Shown: positions 26,401 to 35,977 of the stretch, piece after piece
Numbering within the stretch: the stretch's first letter is position 1
Layout of the letters: each line of letters starts with the position of its first letter
Assembly (NCBI RefSeq): GCF_028993615.1
Contig: NZ_CP118632.1
Span: forward strand, 3,100,001 to 3,164,000
Source of the DNA: Herbaspirillum sp. WKF16
Lineage (GTDB): Bacteria > Pseudomonadota > Gammaproteobacteria > Burkholderiales > Burkholderiaceae_D
Length of the DNA stretch: 64,000 nt
Reading direction: 5' to 3'
The notes under the pieces: model-generated
Seen by the model: the letters and a program-made list of their open reading frames with translations, nothing else
What the model was told of the DNA's origin: nothing
Databases searched by the model: none
Translations under genes and position numbers: made by a program

Positions 26401-27213
26401 ATGCGCAACATGCTTTCCCCTCGCTTCCCCCGCCTTTTCAGCCTTGCGTCCCTGACCGGCGCCGCCATCATGCTGGCGGCCACCGCGGCGCACGCCCAGC
26501 AAGCCGTCGCCGAGCCGGGCGCCGCCGAAGCGAATGCGCAGGCAAGCCGCTGGGCGCTCGGCGCCGGCGTGGGCATCGAGCGCAGCCCCTACGCCGGCTA
26601 CGGCAACAAGACCCGGGCGCTGCCGCTGCTTATGTACAATGGCCGCTACTTCAGCTTTGCCGGCACCACCGCCGACCTCAAGCTGGGCGCGGCCGGACCG
26701 GTCGGCTTCACGCTGCGGGCGCGCTATGCCGACGACGGCTACGAAGGCAGCGATGCCCCTATCCTCAACGGCATGGACAAGCGCAAGGGAGGCTTCTGGA
26801 TCGGCGCCAGCGCGCTGTGGCGCAATCCCTATGCCGACCTGTCGCTGGAATGGCTGACCGACGCCTCCGGCAACAGCCATGGCCAGACCGTCAAGCTGCA
26901 GGCCGAACACCGCTTCACGGCCGGCCGCTTCACGCTGTCGCCTTACCTGGGAGTGAACTGGATGAGCAGCGATTACGTGGATTACTACTTCGGCGTACGC
27001 CAGAACGAGGCCACCGCGCGCCGCGCCGCCTACCAGGGCAGCTCGACCGCCAACCTGATCGGCGGCCTGCGTACCGACTACAGCCTGACGTCGTCGCAGT
27101 CGATGTTCCTCGACCTGCGCGTGACCCGCTACGGTTCCGGCATCACCGACAGCCCGCTGGTGGATCGCAGCAATTCGCCCTCGGCGCGCCTGGGCTATCT
27201 CTATCGCTTCTGA
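26401..27213 (+). CDS. MipA/OmpV family outer-membrane protein
   Basis: 270-residue predicted outer-membrane beta-barrel. Signal peptide with a hydrophobic core (about 12-28) and cleavage after AHA at residue 32. The mature part has alternating amphipathic strands (GAGVGIERSPYAGYGNKTRALPLLMYNGRYF is the family's characteristic opening; only its pattern is noted) and a terminal phenylalanine (YLYRF) suited to BAM recognition. MipA was described as a scaffold between murein synthase and hydrolase; several homologues are controlled by, and encoded with, two-component systems responding to cationic antibiotics or solvents. Here the regulator and kinase genes follow directly. Confidence 0.9.
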   Translation: MRNMLSPRFPRLFSLASLTGAAIMLAATAAHAQQAVAEPGAAEANAQASRWALGAGVGIERSPYAGYGNKTRALPLLMYNGRYFSFAGTTADLKLGAAGPVGFTLRARYADDGYEGSDAPILNGMDKRKGGFWIGASALWRNPYADLSLEWLTDASGNSHGQTVKLQAEHRFTAGRFTLSPYLGVNWMSSDYVDYYFGVRQNEATARRAAYQGSSTANLIGGLRTDYSLTSSQSMFLDLRVTRYGSGITDSPLVDRSNSPSARLGYLYRF

Positions 27214-27234
27214 ACCTGACCTGACGCCCCTGCC

Positions 27235-27921
27235 ATGATGAACCGCATCGCCCTGCTGGAAGACCACGAACGCATGGCCGACCTGGTCAGCCGGGCGCTG
27301 GCGGCGGCCGGGATCGAGACCGATGTCTACAGCTCGATCTCGCAGGCCGCCATCGGACTGGAGCAGATCCGCTATCCGGCGCTGGTGCTGGACCGCAACC
27401 TGCCCGACGGCGACGGCCTGGACCTGGTGCGCAAGCTGCGCGCGCGCCGCATCGACACGCCGTGCCTGATGCTGACCGCGCGCGACGCCCTGCACGACCG
27501 CATCAGCGGCCTGGAGGCCGGCGCCGACGACTACCTGCCCAAGCCGTTCTCGATGGAGGAACTGGTGGCGCGGGTGCGCGCGCTGATGCGGCGCGCGCCG
27601 CAGCAGCAAAGCCTGGCGCCGGAACATGGCGACGTGCGCATCGACCCGGTGGAAAGCCGCATGGCCTGCGGCGAGGAATCGATCTCGCTCTCGCCGGCCG
27701 AACTGCAGCTGATGCTGGTGCTGGTGCGCGCCGCCGGCGCCATGGTCAGGCGCACCGCGCTGGAGGCCGCGGCCTGGGGCATCGGCGAACCGGTCACGCC
27801 CAATGCGCTGGACGTGGCGCTGCACCGGCTGCGGCGCAAGCTCACCGGCATCGACTCGCGCCTGCTGATCACCAACCAGCGCGGCCTCGGCTATGCCCTG
27901 AAAGAAAACCATGCAGCCTGA
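27235..27921 (+). CDS. OmpR-family response regulator (QseB/PmrA-like)
   Basis: 228 residues. Receiver domain (1-118) with acidic pair E9/D10, phospho-acceptor D53 in LVLDRNLPDGDG, T81 in LMLTARDAL and K103 in YLPKPF; winged-helix DNA-binding domain (130-225) with LSPAELQLMLVLVRAAGAMV and TNQRGLGYAL. The receiver wording LTARDALHDRISGLEAGADDYLPKPF belongs to the QseB/PmrA/TctD group. The start could be either of two adjacent ATG codons. It lies 21 bp after mipA and overlaps the kinase gene by 11 bp. Confidence 0.93.
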   Translation: MMNRIALLEDHERMADLVSRALAAAGIETDVYSSISQAAIGLEQIRYPALVLDRNLPDGDGLDLVRKLRARRIDTPCLMLTARDALHDRISGLEAGADDYLPKPFSMEELVARVRALMRRAPQQQSLAPEHGDVRIDPVESRMACGEESISLSPAELQLMLVLVRAAGAMVRRTALEAAAWGIGEPVTPNALDVALHRLRRKLTGIDSRLLITNQRGLGYALKENHAA

Positions 27922-29386
27922 ATCCCCTGCCCGCCAGTCCCGTGAGTCCCGCCCGCGCAGCCTGTCGCTGCACCTGCTGGGCGTGACCGCCATCGTGCTG
28001 GCCGTGGCCGGAACGGTGGTGGTAGGCGCAGTCGCCGCGGTGCTGCGCTGGGGACCGGAGCTGGTGTTGGAGCACATGCTGGAGAAGAACGCCAGGCGGG
28101 TCATCGACGGCCTGCGCTTCGACGCCGCGGGCCAACCGCATGAAGTGCAACTCAAGCGCAAGATGCTGACCGCCTACCAGGTGCTGACCAAGGACTGCGT
28201 CTACCGCGTGCTGGACGAAGGCGGCGCGGTGCTGATGACGTCCGATGGCGCACGGTCGGCCTATGCGCTGCCGCAGGCGGGCTTCGATCCCGCGCTGCGG
28301 CGCTTCTCGCTGAACCAGGACGGCGAGAAGCTGCAAGTCATCACCTTGGGCTTCGAGCATCAGGGGCGCCGCATGTACGTGCAGGTCATGCGCAGCGACA
28401 GGCTGCAGCGCTTCACGCTGGACGACGACAGCCAGCGCGTGCGCTCGATCATCGTGGCCGCCTCCATCGCCGCCATGCTGCTGTTCTCGGCCGTCGTGGT
28501 GCTGACCCTGCACCGCCTGTTGAAGCCCTTGCGCCGCGCCGCCACGGCAGCGGCGGCCATCGACACCGACAACCTCTCCACGCGCCTCTCGCTGCAGGAT
28601 GTGCCGCGCGAGCTTGCGCCGCTGTTCAACTCGGTCAACCTGGCGCTGGATCGGCTGGAAGCAGGCTACCGGCAGCAACGCGAATTCCTGGCTACCGCCG
28701 CGCATGAATTGAAGACGCCGCTGGCGCTCATGCGCGGCCAGGTGGAACTGGGCCGGCTCAACGAATCGGCCGACCGCGACATGCTGCTGCAGGACATCGA
28801 CCAGATGGCGCGTCAGGTGCACCAGCTGCTGCACCTGGCCGAAGCCAGCGAGCGCCAGAACTACGCGATGCAGGACATCGATCCCTACCGGGTGCTGGCC
28901 GAGGCCGGCGCCCAGCTGGAGCGGCTGGCGCAGCGGCGCCGGGTGCGCCTCGTCTTCCTGGCCGCCGACGCCCATGCGCCGGCGCGCATCCACGCCGATC
29001 CGGGCGCGCTCTCGGTGCTGTCGAAGAACCTGCTGGAGAACGCCATCCACCACAGCCCCGAAGGCGGCGCGGTGACGGTGCAGGCGGATGCCTTCGGGCT
29101 GTCGGTGCAGGACGAAGGATCGGGCATCGCGCCGCCGGCCATGCCGCACCTGTTTGAACGCTTCTGGCGCGGCCCGCACCGACGCGACGAAGGCGCCGGC
29201 CTGGGCCTGTCGATCTGCGCCGAAATCGCTCACGCGCACGGCTGGACGCTGCACGCCGCCAACGCGCAGCGCGGCGCGCTGTTTACGGTGAGCTTCACAC
29301 CCGCTTCCCGCGCCACGCCCTTGCCGCAGGATGCGTCGGATGCCGCGGCGGCGACCCTGCCGGCGGCGCAGCCCGCAGCCTCCTGA
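27911..29386 (+). CDS. Sensor histidine kinase
   Basis: Membrane kinase partner of the preceding response regulator, 491 residues. Membrane helix 1 (about 20-45), periplasmic domain (46-176), membrane helix 2 (about 177-200), HAMP-like region (200-250), H-box ATAAHELKTPLALMRGQ with H265, then ATPase domain with N box NLLENAIHHSPEGG, G1 DEGSGIAP, F box FERFWR and G2 GAGLGLSICAEI. A Pro/Ala-rich tail ends the protein. The stimulus is unknown; the operon with mipA suggests an envelope stress. Confidence 0.92.
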   Translation: MQPESPARQSRESRPRSLSLHLLGVTAIVLAVAGTVVVGAVAAVLRWGPELVLEHMLEKNARRVIDGLRFDAAGQPHEVQLKRKMLTAYQVLTKDCVYRVLDEGGAVLMTSDGARSAYALPQAGFDPALRRFSLNQDGEKLQVITLGFEHQGRRMYVQVMRSDRLQRFTLDDDSQRVRSIIVAASIAAMLLFSAVVVLTLHRLLKPLRRAATAAAAIDTDNLSTRLSLQDVPRELAPLFNSVNLALDRLEAGYRQQREFLATAAHELKTPLALMRGQVELGRLNESADRDMLLQDIDQMARQVHQLLHLAEASERQNYAMQDIDPYRVLAEAGAQLERLAQRRRVRLVFLAADAHAPARIHADPGALSVLSKNLLENAIHHSPEGGAVTVQADAFGLSVQDEGSGIAPPAMPHLFERFWRGPHRRDEGAGLGLSICAEIAHAHGWTLHAANAQRGALFTVSFTPASRATPLPQDASDAAAATLPAAQPAAS

Positions 29387-29412
29387 TCCGCCGGCCGCAC
29401 CCGACCGGCGCC

Positions 29413-29439
29413 AAAGAAAATGGCGCCCGCAGGCGCCAT
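29413..29439 (-). terminator. Terminator of the MCP gene
   Basis: ATGGCGCC-CGCA-GGCGCCAT with ATTTTCTTT following on the minus strand, 26 bp past the stop of the leftward MCP gene. On the plus strand it has no T run, so it may only partly stop the kinase transcript. Confidence 0.82.
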
Positions 29440-29464
29440 CGAACGACATCCGGCAGTTGCCTGC

Positions 29465-31084
29465 TCAGCCCGCCGTCAACTGATTGGCAGCCGCTGCCGG
29501 CGTGATGTCGATCTCGCGCCGCGCCGGCTGCTCGCCGGGATGCAGCGTGAACACGCTGACCAGGCGCGTGAGCGTATCGGCCTGGTTTTGCATCGACGCG
29601 GCCGCGGCCGCCGCCTCTTCCACCAGGGCGGCATTCTGCTGCGTCACCTGATCCATCTGCGTGATCGCGTGGTTGACCTGCTCGATGCCGCTGGTCTGCT
29701 CGGCGCTGGCGGCGCTGATCTCGGCCACGATATCGGTCACGCGGCGCACGCTGGCGACCACTTCGGTCATCGTCGCGCCGGCCTGCTCCACCAGCTTGCT
29801 GCCGGTGCCGACCTTGGACACCGAGTCGTCGATCAGCGACTTGATTTCCTTGGCGGCCGAGGCCGAACGTTGCGCCAGCGAACGCACCTCGGAGGCGACC
29901 ACGGCGAAACCGCGGCCCTGCTCGCCGGCGCGCGCGGCTTCCACCGCCGCGTTCAGCGCCAGGATGTTGGTCTGGAAGGCGATGCCGTCGATCACGCTGA
30001 TGATGTCGACGATCTTGCGCGAGGATTCATTGATGGCGCCCATGGTGTCGACCACCTGGCTCACCACGCCGCCGCCCTGCTCCGCCACTTCCGATGCCGA
30101 CACGGCCAACTGGCTGGCCTGGCGCGCGTTGTCGGCGTTCTGGCGCACGGTGGAGATCAGCTCCTCCATGGCCGAGGCGGTTTCTTCCAGCGAGCTGGCC
30201 TGCTCTTCCGTGCGGGACGACAGGTCCAGGTTGCCGGCGGCGATCTCGGCCGAGGCGGTGCTGATGGTGTCGGTGCCGTTGCGCACGTTGCTGACGATGC
30301 CGCGCAGGCTGGTGTTCATGTCCTTGAGCGATTGCAGCAGCTGGCCGGTTTCATCCTTGGACTTGACCTGCACGTCGCTGGAGAGATCGCCCTCGGCCAC
30401 GCGGCGCGAGATGTCCACCGCGGTATCGAGCGGACGGGTGATGCCCAGCGTCAGGTAGCGCGCGCAGGCGATGCCCAGCAGCAGGATCAGGCCTTCAAGC
30501 ACCATGATCAGCGTGCGGCTCTTGGCGGCGATGGCGTCGATCTCCTTGGCGGTGGCGTCGATCTCCTGGCGCTGCAGCTCGACCAGGTCGCGCATGGCGC
30601 GCTGGTAGGCATCGGAAGCCGGCACGAAGACCTTGTCCAGGATGCGCGCGGCCTCTTCCACGTTGCCGGCGGCCTTGGCCTTGTTGATATCGTCGCGCGA
30701 GGACAGGTAGATCTTGCGCTGGTCGCTGATCTTCTGGAACAGTGCCTTCTCTTCAGGCGAGGTCAGCAGCGCCTCCACCTTCTTCTGGTACTCGCCCGAG
30801 CTCTTGGACGACTCCGCCGCTTCGGCCGCGAAGTAAGGCCCCAGCGCCGGATCGTTGCTCTTGGCGATGGCGATGGTGCGGCGGATGCCGGCGGCCAGGT
30901 TGGAATACCAGTCGGCCATCAGGCGCTCGGTCTTGAGCGGTTCGTCCATCATCTCGCGCGTGGCCGTCGAGACGTTCTCCAGCCGCCACAGGCCGATGCC
31001 GGCGATGACGATGGAGAAAGTGAGGATCAGGGCAAAGCCCAGGGTCAGGCGTTTGCCGATTTTCATGTTGCCGAGGAAGTTCAT
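29465..31084 (-). CDS. Methyl-accepting chemotaxis protein
   Basis: Complete chemoreceptor, 539 residues: membrane helix 1 (about 11-33), periplasmic four-helix-bundle domain (34-190), membrane helix 2 (191-213), HAMP (214-266), signalling domain with tip [17 protein letters not shown]. It ends without a CheR-tethering pentapeptide (QLTAG), unlike the receptor at the left edge of the window, although the two share long identical DNA stretches. The start may be this ATG ([12 protein letters not shown]) or the in-frame ATG six codons on. It is monocistronic with a terminator behind it. Ligand unknown. Confidence 0.93.
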   Translation of the reverse strand: MNFLGNMKIGKRLTLGFALILTFSIVIAGIGLWRLENVSTATREMMDEPLKTERLMADWYSNLAAGIRRTIAIAKSNDPALGPYFAAEAAESSKSSGEYQKKVEALLTSPEEKALFQKISDQRKIYLSSRDDINKAKAAGNVEEAARILDKVFVPASDAYQRAMRDLVELQRQEIDATAKEIDAIAAKSRTLIMVLEGLILLLGIACARYLTLGITRPLDTAVDISRRVAEGDLSSDVQVKSKDETGQLLQSLKDMNTSLRGIVSNVRNGTDTISTASAEIAAGNLDLSSRTEEQASSLEETASAMEELISTVRQNADNARQASQLAVSASEVAEQGGGVVSQVVDTMGAINESSRKIVDIISVIDGIAFQTNILALNAAVEAARAGEQGRGFAVVASEVRSLAQRSASAAKEIKSLIDDSVSKVGTGSKLVEQAGATMTEVVASVRRVTDIVAEISAASAEQTSGIEQVNHAITQMDQVTQQNAALVEEAAAAAASMQNQADTLTRLVSVFTLHPGEQPARREIDITPAAAANQLTAG

Positions 31085-31299
31085 GTCGTAGTCCCAGTGC
31101 CGCGCGCCGTGGCGGCGTCGCGTTCAGTTGTGCATCTTTTCGTTGTTGTTTTATCCACGGCCGGCTTGCGCGGCCGCAGCAATGCACTATGGCATGCCGC
31201 CGGTGCGGGGACAAGGAAGCTAAACGGGGAACAAGCGGCGATTGCAGCCTTACTTCGCCGGCGCGCCCAGATCGCGTTGAAACAACTGCAACACTGTGC

Positions 31300-32715
31300 T
31301 CAGGCGGTGGGATTGCGTGGAATTGCGTCCAGCAATTCGGCCATCGCGCGACGAAAGCGCCCATCGCCCAGCAAGCCCACATTGAAGCGCGACCAGGCTA
31401 CGGTTTCCTCGGTGTCGAGACGGAAGATGCTGCCCGGGGCCAGCACGATGTTGCGCGCCATGAGCCCTTGCGCCAGCGCCTTGGCGTCGCCGAACTGCGG
31501 GAAGCGCGCCCACAGGTACATCGACTGCTGCGGCGTGCAAAAGAGCTCCGCGCCGAGCTGCTCCAGCAGGTGGCGCGCGTGCTCGGTGGCGTGCGTGAGG
31601 CGGTCGCGCAGGCGCGCAGTGTGGCGGCTGAAATGACCGTCGGACAGGATCACGTCCAGCGTGCGTTCGCAGTATTCGGAGCTGGAGACGTGCACCAGCA
31701 TCTTGATGTCGGCCAGGTCGCTGGCGAGGTCGCGGTGGCAGGCGATGAAGCCCACGCGCAGCGCCGCCGACACCGACTTGGAAAAACTGCCGATGTAGAT
31801 CGTGCGGCGCAACTGGTCCAGCGTGGAAATGCGTGCGGCGGTGGCCGGCTTGAAGTCGGCGAAGGCGTCGTTCTCGACGATGATGGCGTGGTAGCGCTCG
31901 GCCAGTTGCAGGATCTTGTGCGCCTTGTGCGGCGAGGTGTCGGAGGCGGTCGGGTTGTGCGCCAGCGACTGCGTGAAGAACAGCGGCGGCTTGCCCGGCG
32001 CCTTGAGCTCACGCTCCAGCGCCTCCACGTCGGGCCCGTCTGCCAGGCGCGGGATGCCGACGATGCGCGCGCCCGACAGCTTCAGTTTGCCGTACAGCAT
32101 GTAGTAGCCGGGTTCGTCCACCAGCACGCGCTCGCCGGGACGCACGAAGTTGCGGATCACGATGTCCAGCGCCTGGTTGGCGCCATGGGTCAGCACGATC
32201 TGCCCGGTGGCGGCCTCGATGCCGTGCTGCGCCAGCTTGTGCGCCAGGTGCTGGCGCAGCGGCAGGTAGCCGAAGCGGCTGCCGTAGCCGAACAGCGCGC
32301 CGATGCCGGTGCGCACCACCTTCTGGTGGAACTTGTCGAGACGCACGTCGTTGAGCCACTCCAGCGGCGGGAAGCCGTCGCCCAGGCGCAGGTGGCCGGG
32401 GTCGCTCTTGAGCTGCTCGCGCATGAGCCACACCACGTCCATGGCGCGGCTCAGGCTGCCCTCGTCATCCTCCTTCAACTGCGGCGGCGCCGCGCACACG
32501 AAGAAGCCCGAACCGCGGCGCGGCTCGACCACGCCCAGCGCGGTGAGCTCGTCGAACACGTTGACGATGGTGTTCTTGGCGCAGTCGTGCTGCGCGGCCA
32601 TGTCGCGGATCGACGGCAGCCGGCTGCCGGGCGGGTAGACGCCGTCCTCGATCTGCCGGCGGATCAGCTGCACCAGCTTGCCGGTGAGCGTACGGATGCC
32701 GCGCGCTTCTGCCAT
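31300..32715 (-). CDS. MocR-type regulator (GntR winged helix fused to aminotransferase domain)
   Basis: 471 residues. GntR winged helix (1-73: GSRLPSIRDMAAQHDCAKNT, ending RRGSGFFV) joined to a fold-type I aminotransferase domain (110-465) with the PLP lysine K313 in YIGSFSKS. Such proteins bind PLP and usually an amino compound as effector, and act as activators of a divergent gene. The divergent target here is the HMG-CoA reductase gene, with GGTAC-containing half-sites between them. The effector cannot be read from sequence. Confidence 0.92.
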   Translation of the reverse strand: MAEARGIRTLTGKLVQLIRRQIEDGVYPPGSRLPSIRDMAAQHDCAKNTIVNVFDELTALGVVEPRRGSGFFVCAAPPQLKEDDEGSLSRAMDVVWLMREQLKSDPGHLRLGDGFPPLEWLNDVRLDKFHQKVVRTGIGALFGYGSRFGYLPLRQHLAHKLAQHGIEAATGQIVLTHGANQALDIVIRNFVRPGERVLVDEPGYYMLYGKLKLSGARIVGIPRLADGPDVEALERELKAPGKPPLFFTQSLAHNPTASDTSPHKAHKILQLAERYHAIIVENDAFADFKPATAARISTLDQLRRTIYIGSFSKSVSAALRVGFIACHRDLASDLADIKMLVHVSSSEYCERTLDVILSDGHFSRHTARLRDRLTHATEHARHLLEQLGAELFCTPQQSMYLWARFPQFGDAKALAQGLMARNIVLAPGSIFRLDTEETVAWSRFNVGLLGDGRFRRAMAELLDAIPRNPTA

Positions 32716-32760
32716 GGTCTCCTCCCTTGGTTTTCTTGTTGCATCGCAAAGCGATTGTCC

Positions 32761-32813
32761 TGGGTACAGTTATAGAACTGTTGGGCAAAATTGTACCCAT
32801 ATGAATTGGTACA
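32761..32813. promoter_or_regulatory. Three GGTAC half-sites between the MocR gene and HMG-CoA reductase gene
   Basis: TGGGTACA (32761-32768), TTGTACCCA (32791-32799) and TTGGTACA (32806-32813). The first two are inverted copies, the third repeats the first; centre spacings are about 30 and 15 bp. MocR proteins such as GabR use spaced repeats of this kind, so this is a plausible operator for the adjacent regulator. Confidence 0.5.
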
Positions 32814-32881
32814 CGCTTGGTATTCTGCTCCCGATCCGGCCTTGCTGGCCATCCCCACAACGATAAAGAGAGACACACGCG

Positions 32882-34174
<1,293 letters not shown>

Positions 34175-34175
34175 G

Positions 34176-34190
34176 ATTCTGGTCCAGAAT
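34176..34190. other. Palindrome just after the HMG-CoA reductase stop
   Basis: ATTCTGG-T-CCAGAAT, seven-base arms, one base past the stop codon. No T run follows, so it may be a transcript-processing hairpin between this gene and the binding-protein gene 76 bp on. Confidence 0.4.
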
Positions 34191-34250
34191 GACGGGCAGC
34201 ACCCACGAGCAGCCATCAGGCCGCCGATAAAAACCAAAGGAGACAGCACC

Positions 34251-35480
34251 ATGAAAAAATCCATCGCGCGCGGCCAGGGGCTGCGCCTTCTCGCCGCTTC
34301 GCTGGCCGTGGCCGGCGCGTTCGCCGCGGGCGCCGCGCAGGCCCAGGTATCGAACGACGCCGTGCGCATCGGCTTCATCACCGACATGTCGGGCCCCTAT
34401 GCCGACACCGACGGCGCCGGCGGCCTGGAAGCGATCCGCATGGCGGTGGCCGACTACGGCGGCAAGGTGCTGGGCAAGCCGATCGAAGTGATGTCGGCGG
34501 ATCACCAGAACAAGGCCGACATCGCCGCCACCCGCGCCCGCGAGTGGGCCGACGAACGCGGCCTGGACATGCTGGTGGGCGGCGTCAATTCCGCCACCGC
34601 GCTGGCGATGAACAAGGTGATGGCGGAGAAGAAGCGCGTCTACATCAACATCGGCGCCGGCAGCGCGCGCCTGACCAACGAGGAATGCACGCCCTACACC
34701 GTGCACTATGAATACGACACCGTGGCCCTGGCCAAGGGCACCGGCCAGGCGGTGATCAAGCAGGGCGGCAAGTCGTGGTACTTCCTGGAGGCGGACTACG
34801 CCTTCGGCCGCGCGCTGGCCACCGACACCGCCGCCGTGGTCAAGGCCAACGGCGGCACCGTGGTGGGCTCGGTGAAGCATCCGCTGTTCGCCTCCGACAT
34901 GTCGTCCTTCCTGCTGCAGGCGCAGGCTTCCAAGGCGCAGATCCTGGGCCTGGCCAATGCCGGCGACGATACCGTCAACGCCATCAAGGCTGCCAAGGAG
35001 TTCGGCATCACCAAGACCATGAAGCTGGTGGGCCTGCTGATGGTGATCAACGACATCCACGCGCTGGGCCTGGCCAACGCCGAGGGCCTGATGATGACCG
35101 ACAGCTGGTACTGGGACAAGGACGAAGCCTCGCGCAAGTTCGCCAACCGCTTCTTCCTGAAGATGAAGAAGATGCCCAGCACTCACCAGGCTGCCGCCTG
35201 GTCCGCCACCACCACCTATCTCAAGGCGGTGGAAGCGGCCGGCACCGACGACTCGACCAAGGTCATGGCGCAGCTGAAGAAAACCAAGATCGACGACTTC
35301 TACAACAAGGGCTACATCCGCGCGGACGGCCGCAACATCCACGACATGTACCTGTACCAGGTCAAGTCGCCGGCCGAATCGAAGAGGCCCTGGGACTACC
35401 TGAAGCTGCTGGAAACCATTCCGGGCGAGCAGGCGTTCACCACGGTGGCGGAGTCGAAGTGCAGCTTGTTGAAGCAGTGA
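34251..35480 (+). CDS. Orphan ABC-transporter substrate-binding protein (branched-chain amino acid/amide type)
   Basis: Periplasmic binding protein, 409 residues. Signal peptide with positively charged start, hydrophobic core (about 13-28) and cleavage near AQA at 33-34. The mature protein begins VRIGFITDMSGPYADTDG, typical of the LivJ-like type I fold, with FLEADYAFGRALATDT as the second lobe hinge. It has an ATG preceded by AAAGGAGA and lies 76 bp after the HMG-CoA reductase gene, so probably cotranscribed. No permease or ATPase gene adjoins it; it must use components encoded elsewhere. A ligand related to mevalonate is a reasonable guess only. Confidence 0.9.
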   Translation: MKKSIARGQGLRLLAASLAVAGAFAAGAAQAQVSNDAVRIGFITDMSGPYADTDGAGGLEAIRMAVADYGGKVLGKPIEVMSADHQNKADIAATRAREWADERGLDMLVGGVNSATALAMNKVMAEKKRVYINIGAGSARLTNEECTPYTVHYEYDTVALAKGTGQAVIKQGGKSWYFLEADYAFGRALATDTAAVVKANGGTVVGSVKHPLFASDMSSFLLQAQASKAQILGLANAGDDTVNAIKAAKEFGITKTMKLVGLLMVINDIHALGLANAEGLMMTDSWYWDKDEASRKFANRFFLKMKKMPSTHQAAAWSATTTYLKAVEAAGTDDSTKVMAQLKKTKIDDFYNKGYIRADGRNIHDMYLYQVKSPAESKRPWDYLKLLETIPGEQAFTTVAESKCSLLKQ

Positions 35481-35490
35481 TCTGAAACAA

Positions 35491-35543
35491 CGTTCATCGA
35501 TAGGCGACGAACGTCACTGGGTCCCCGCTTTCGCAGGGACGAC
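35491..35543 (-). repeat. REP-like element A (inverted copy)
   Basis: 53-base element, read on the minus strand, whose core GTCGTCCCTGCGAAAGCGGG is a small palindrome like the Neisseria dRS3 type. It aligns without gaps to element B with 43 of 53 identical bases, in the opposite orientation. Confidence 0.75.
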
Positions 35544-35592
35544 GGATAGCGGGATGACACGAACGCGCGGCGCTGCAAGCCGCCCCCCCCCT

Positions 35593-35645
35593 GTCGTTCC
35601 TGCGAAAGCAGGAACCCAGCGTCGTTCAGCGGCCATCGATGCACG
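35593..35645 (+). repeat. REP-like element B
   Basis: Same 53-base element in direct orientation, core GTCGTTCCTGCGAAAGCAGG. A nine-C run lies just before it. A and B facing each other 49 bases apart form a REPIN-like inverted pair that could fold into one long hairpin. Confidence 0.75.
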
Positions 35646-35667
35646 GCCAACATCACTGCCCTCCACT

Positions 35668-35698
35668 GTCGTCCCTGCGAAAGCGGGAAACCGGCGAC
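35668..35698 (+). repeat. REP-like element C (core only)
   Basis: Direct copy of the core, 75 bp after the start of element B, GTCGTCCCTGCGAAAGCGGG then diverging. The remainder of the 497-bp gap (35699-35977) holds no further gene or clear signal apart from the ribosome binding site of the next gene. Confidence 0.7.
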
Positions 35699-35977
35699 CT
35701 CAACAGCACAACGCAACACCCGCGCACGCCCCACCCCGTCAGGCTTTCGTCAGCACGAAGCGCTTGCATAAGCCGGTGCTTCGGCATACTCTTGCAATCC
35801 GCCGCACCGGCGCCGATCCGTTTTCCATGCAAACGGCCTCCGGCACAATATTCCCGGCCCTGATCCGTCATTACCGCTGCCAGTCCAGGCAAGCGGACAC
35901 GCGCACCTTCCTCGCCCGCCGCCTCCACAGCGGCGCGCATGCGCACCCTCGATAAAAGAAAACGCCAAGGAGTTCAT

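Noticed and set aside
35491..35698. CRISPR-like array
   Set aside because: Only three copies, mixed orientation, unequal spacing and palindromic cores; these are REP-type elements.
35554..35955. Open frames in the gap before the MFS gene
   Set aside because: They cross the palindromic repeats, have proline/arginine-rich noise composition and no ribosome binding site.
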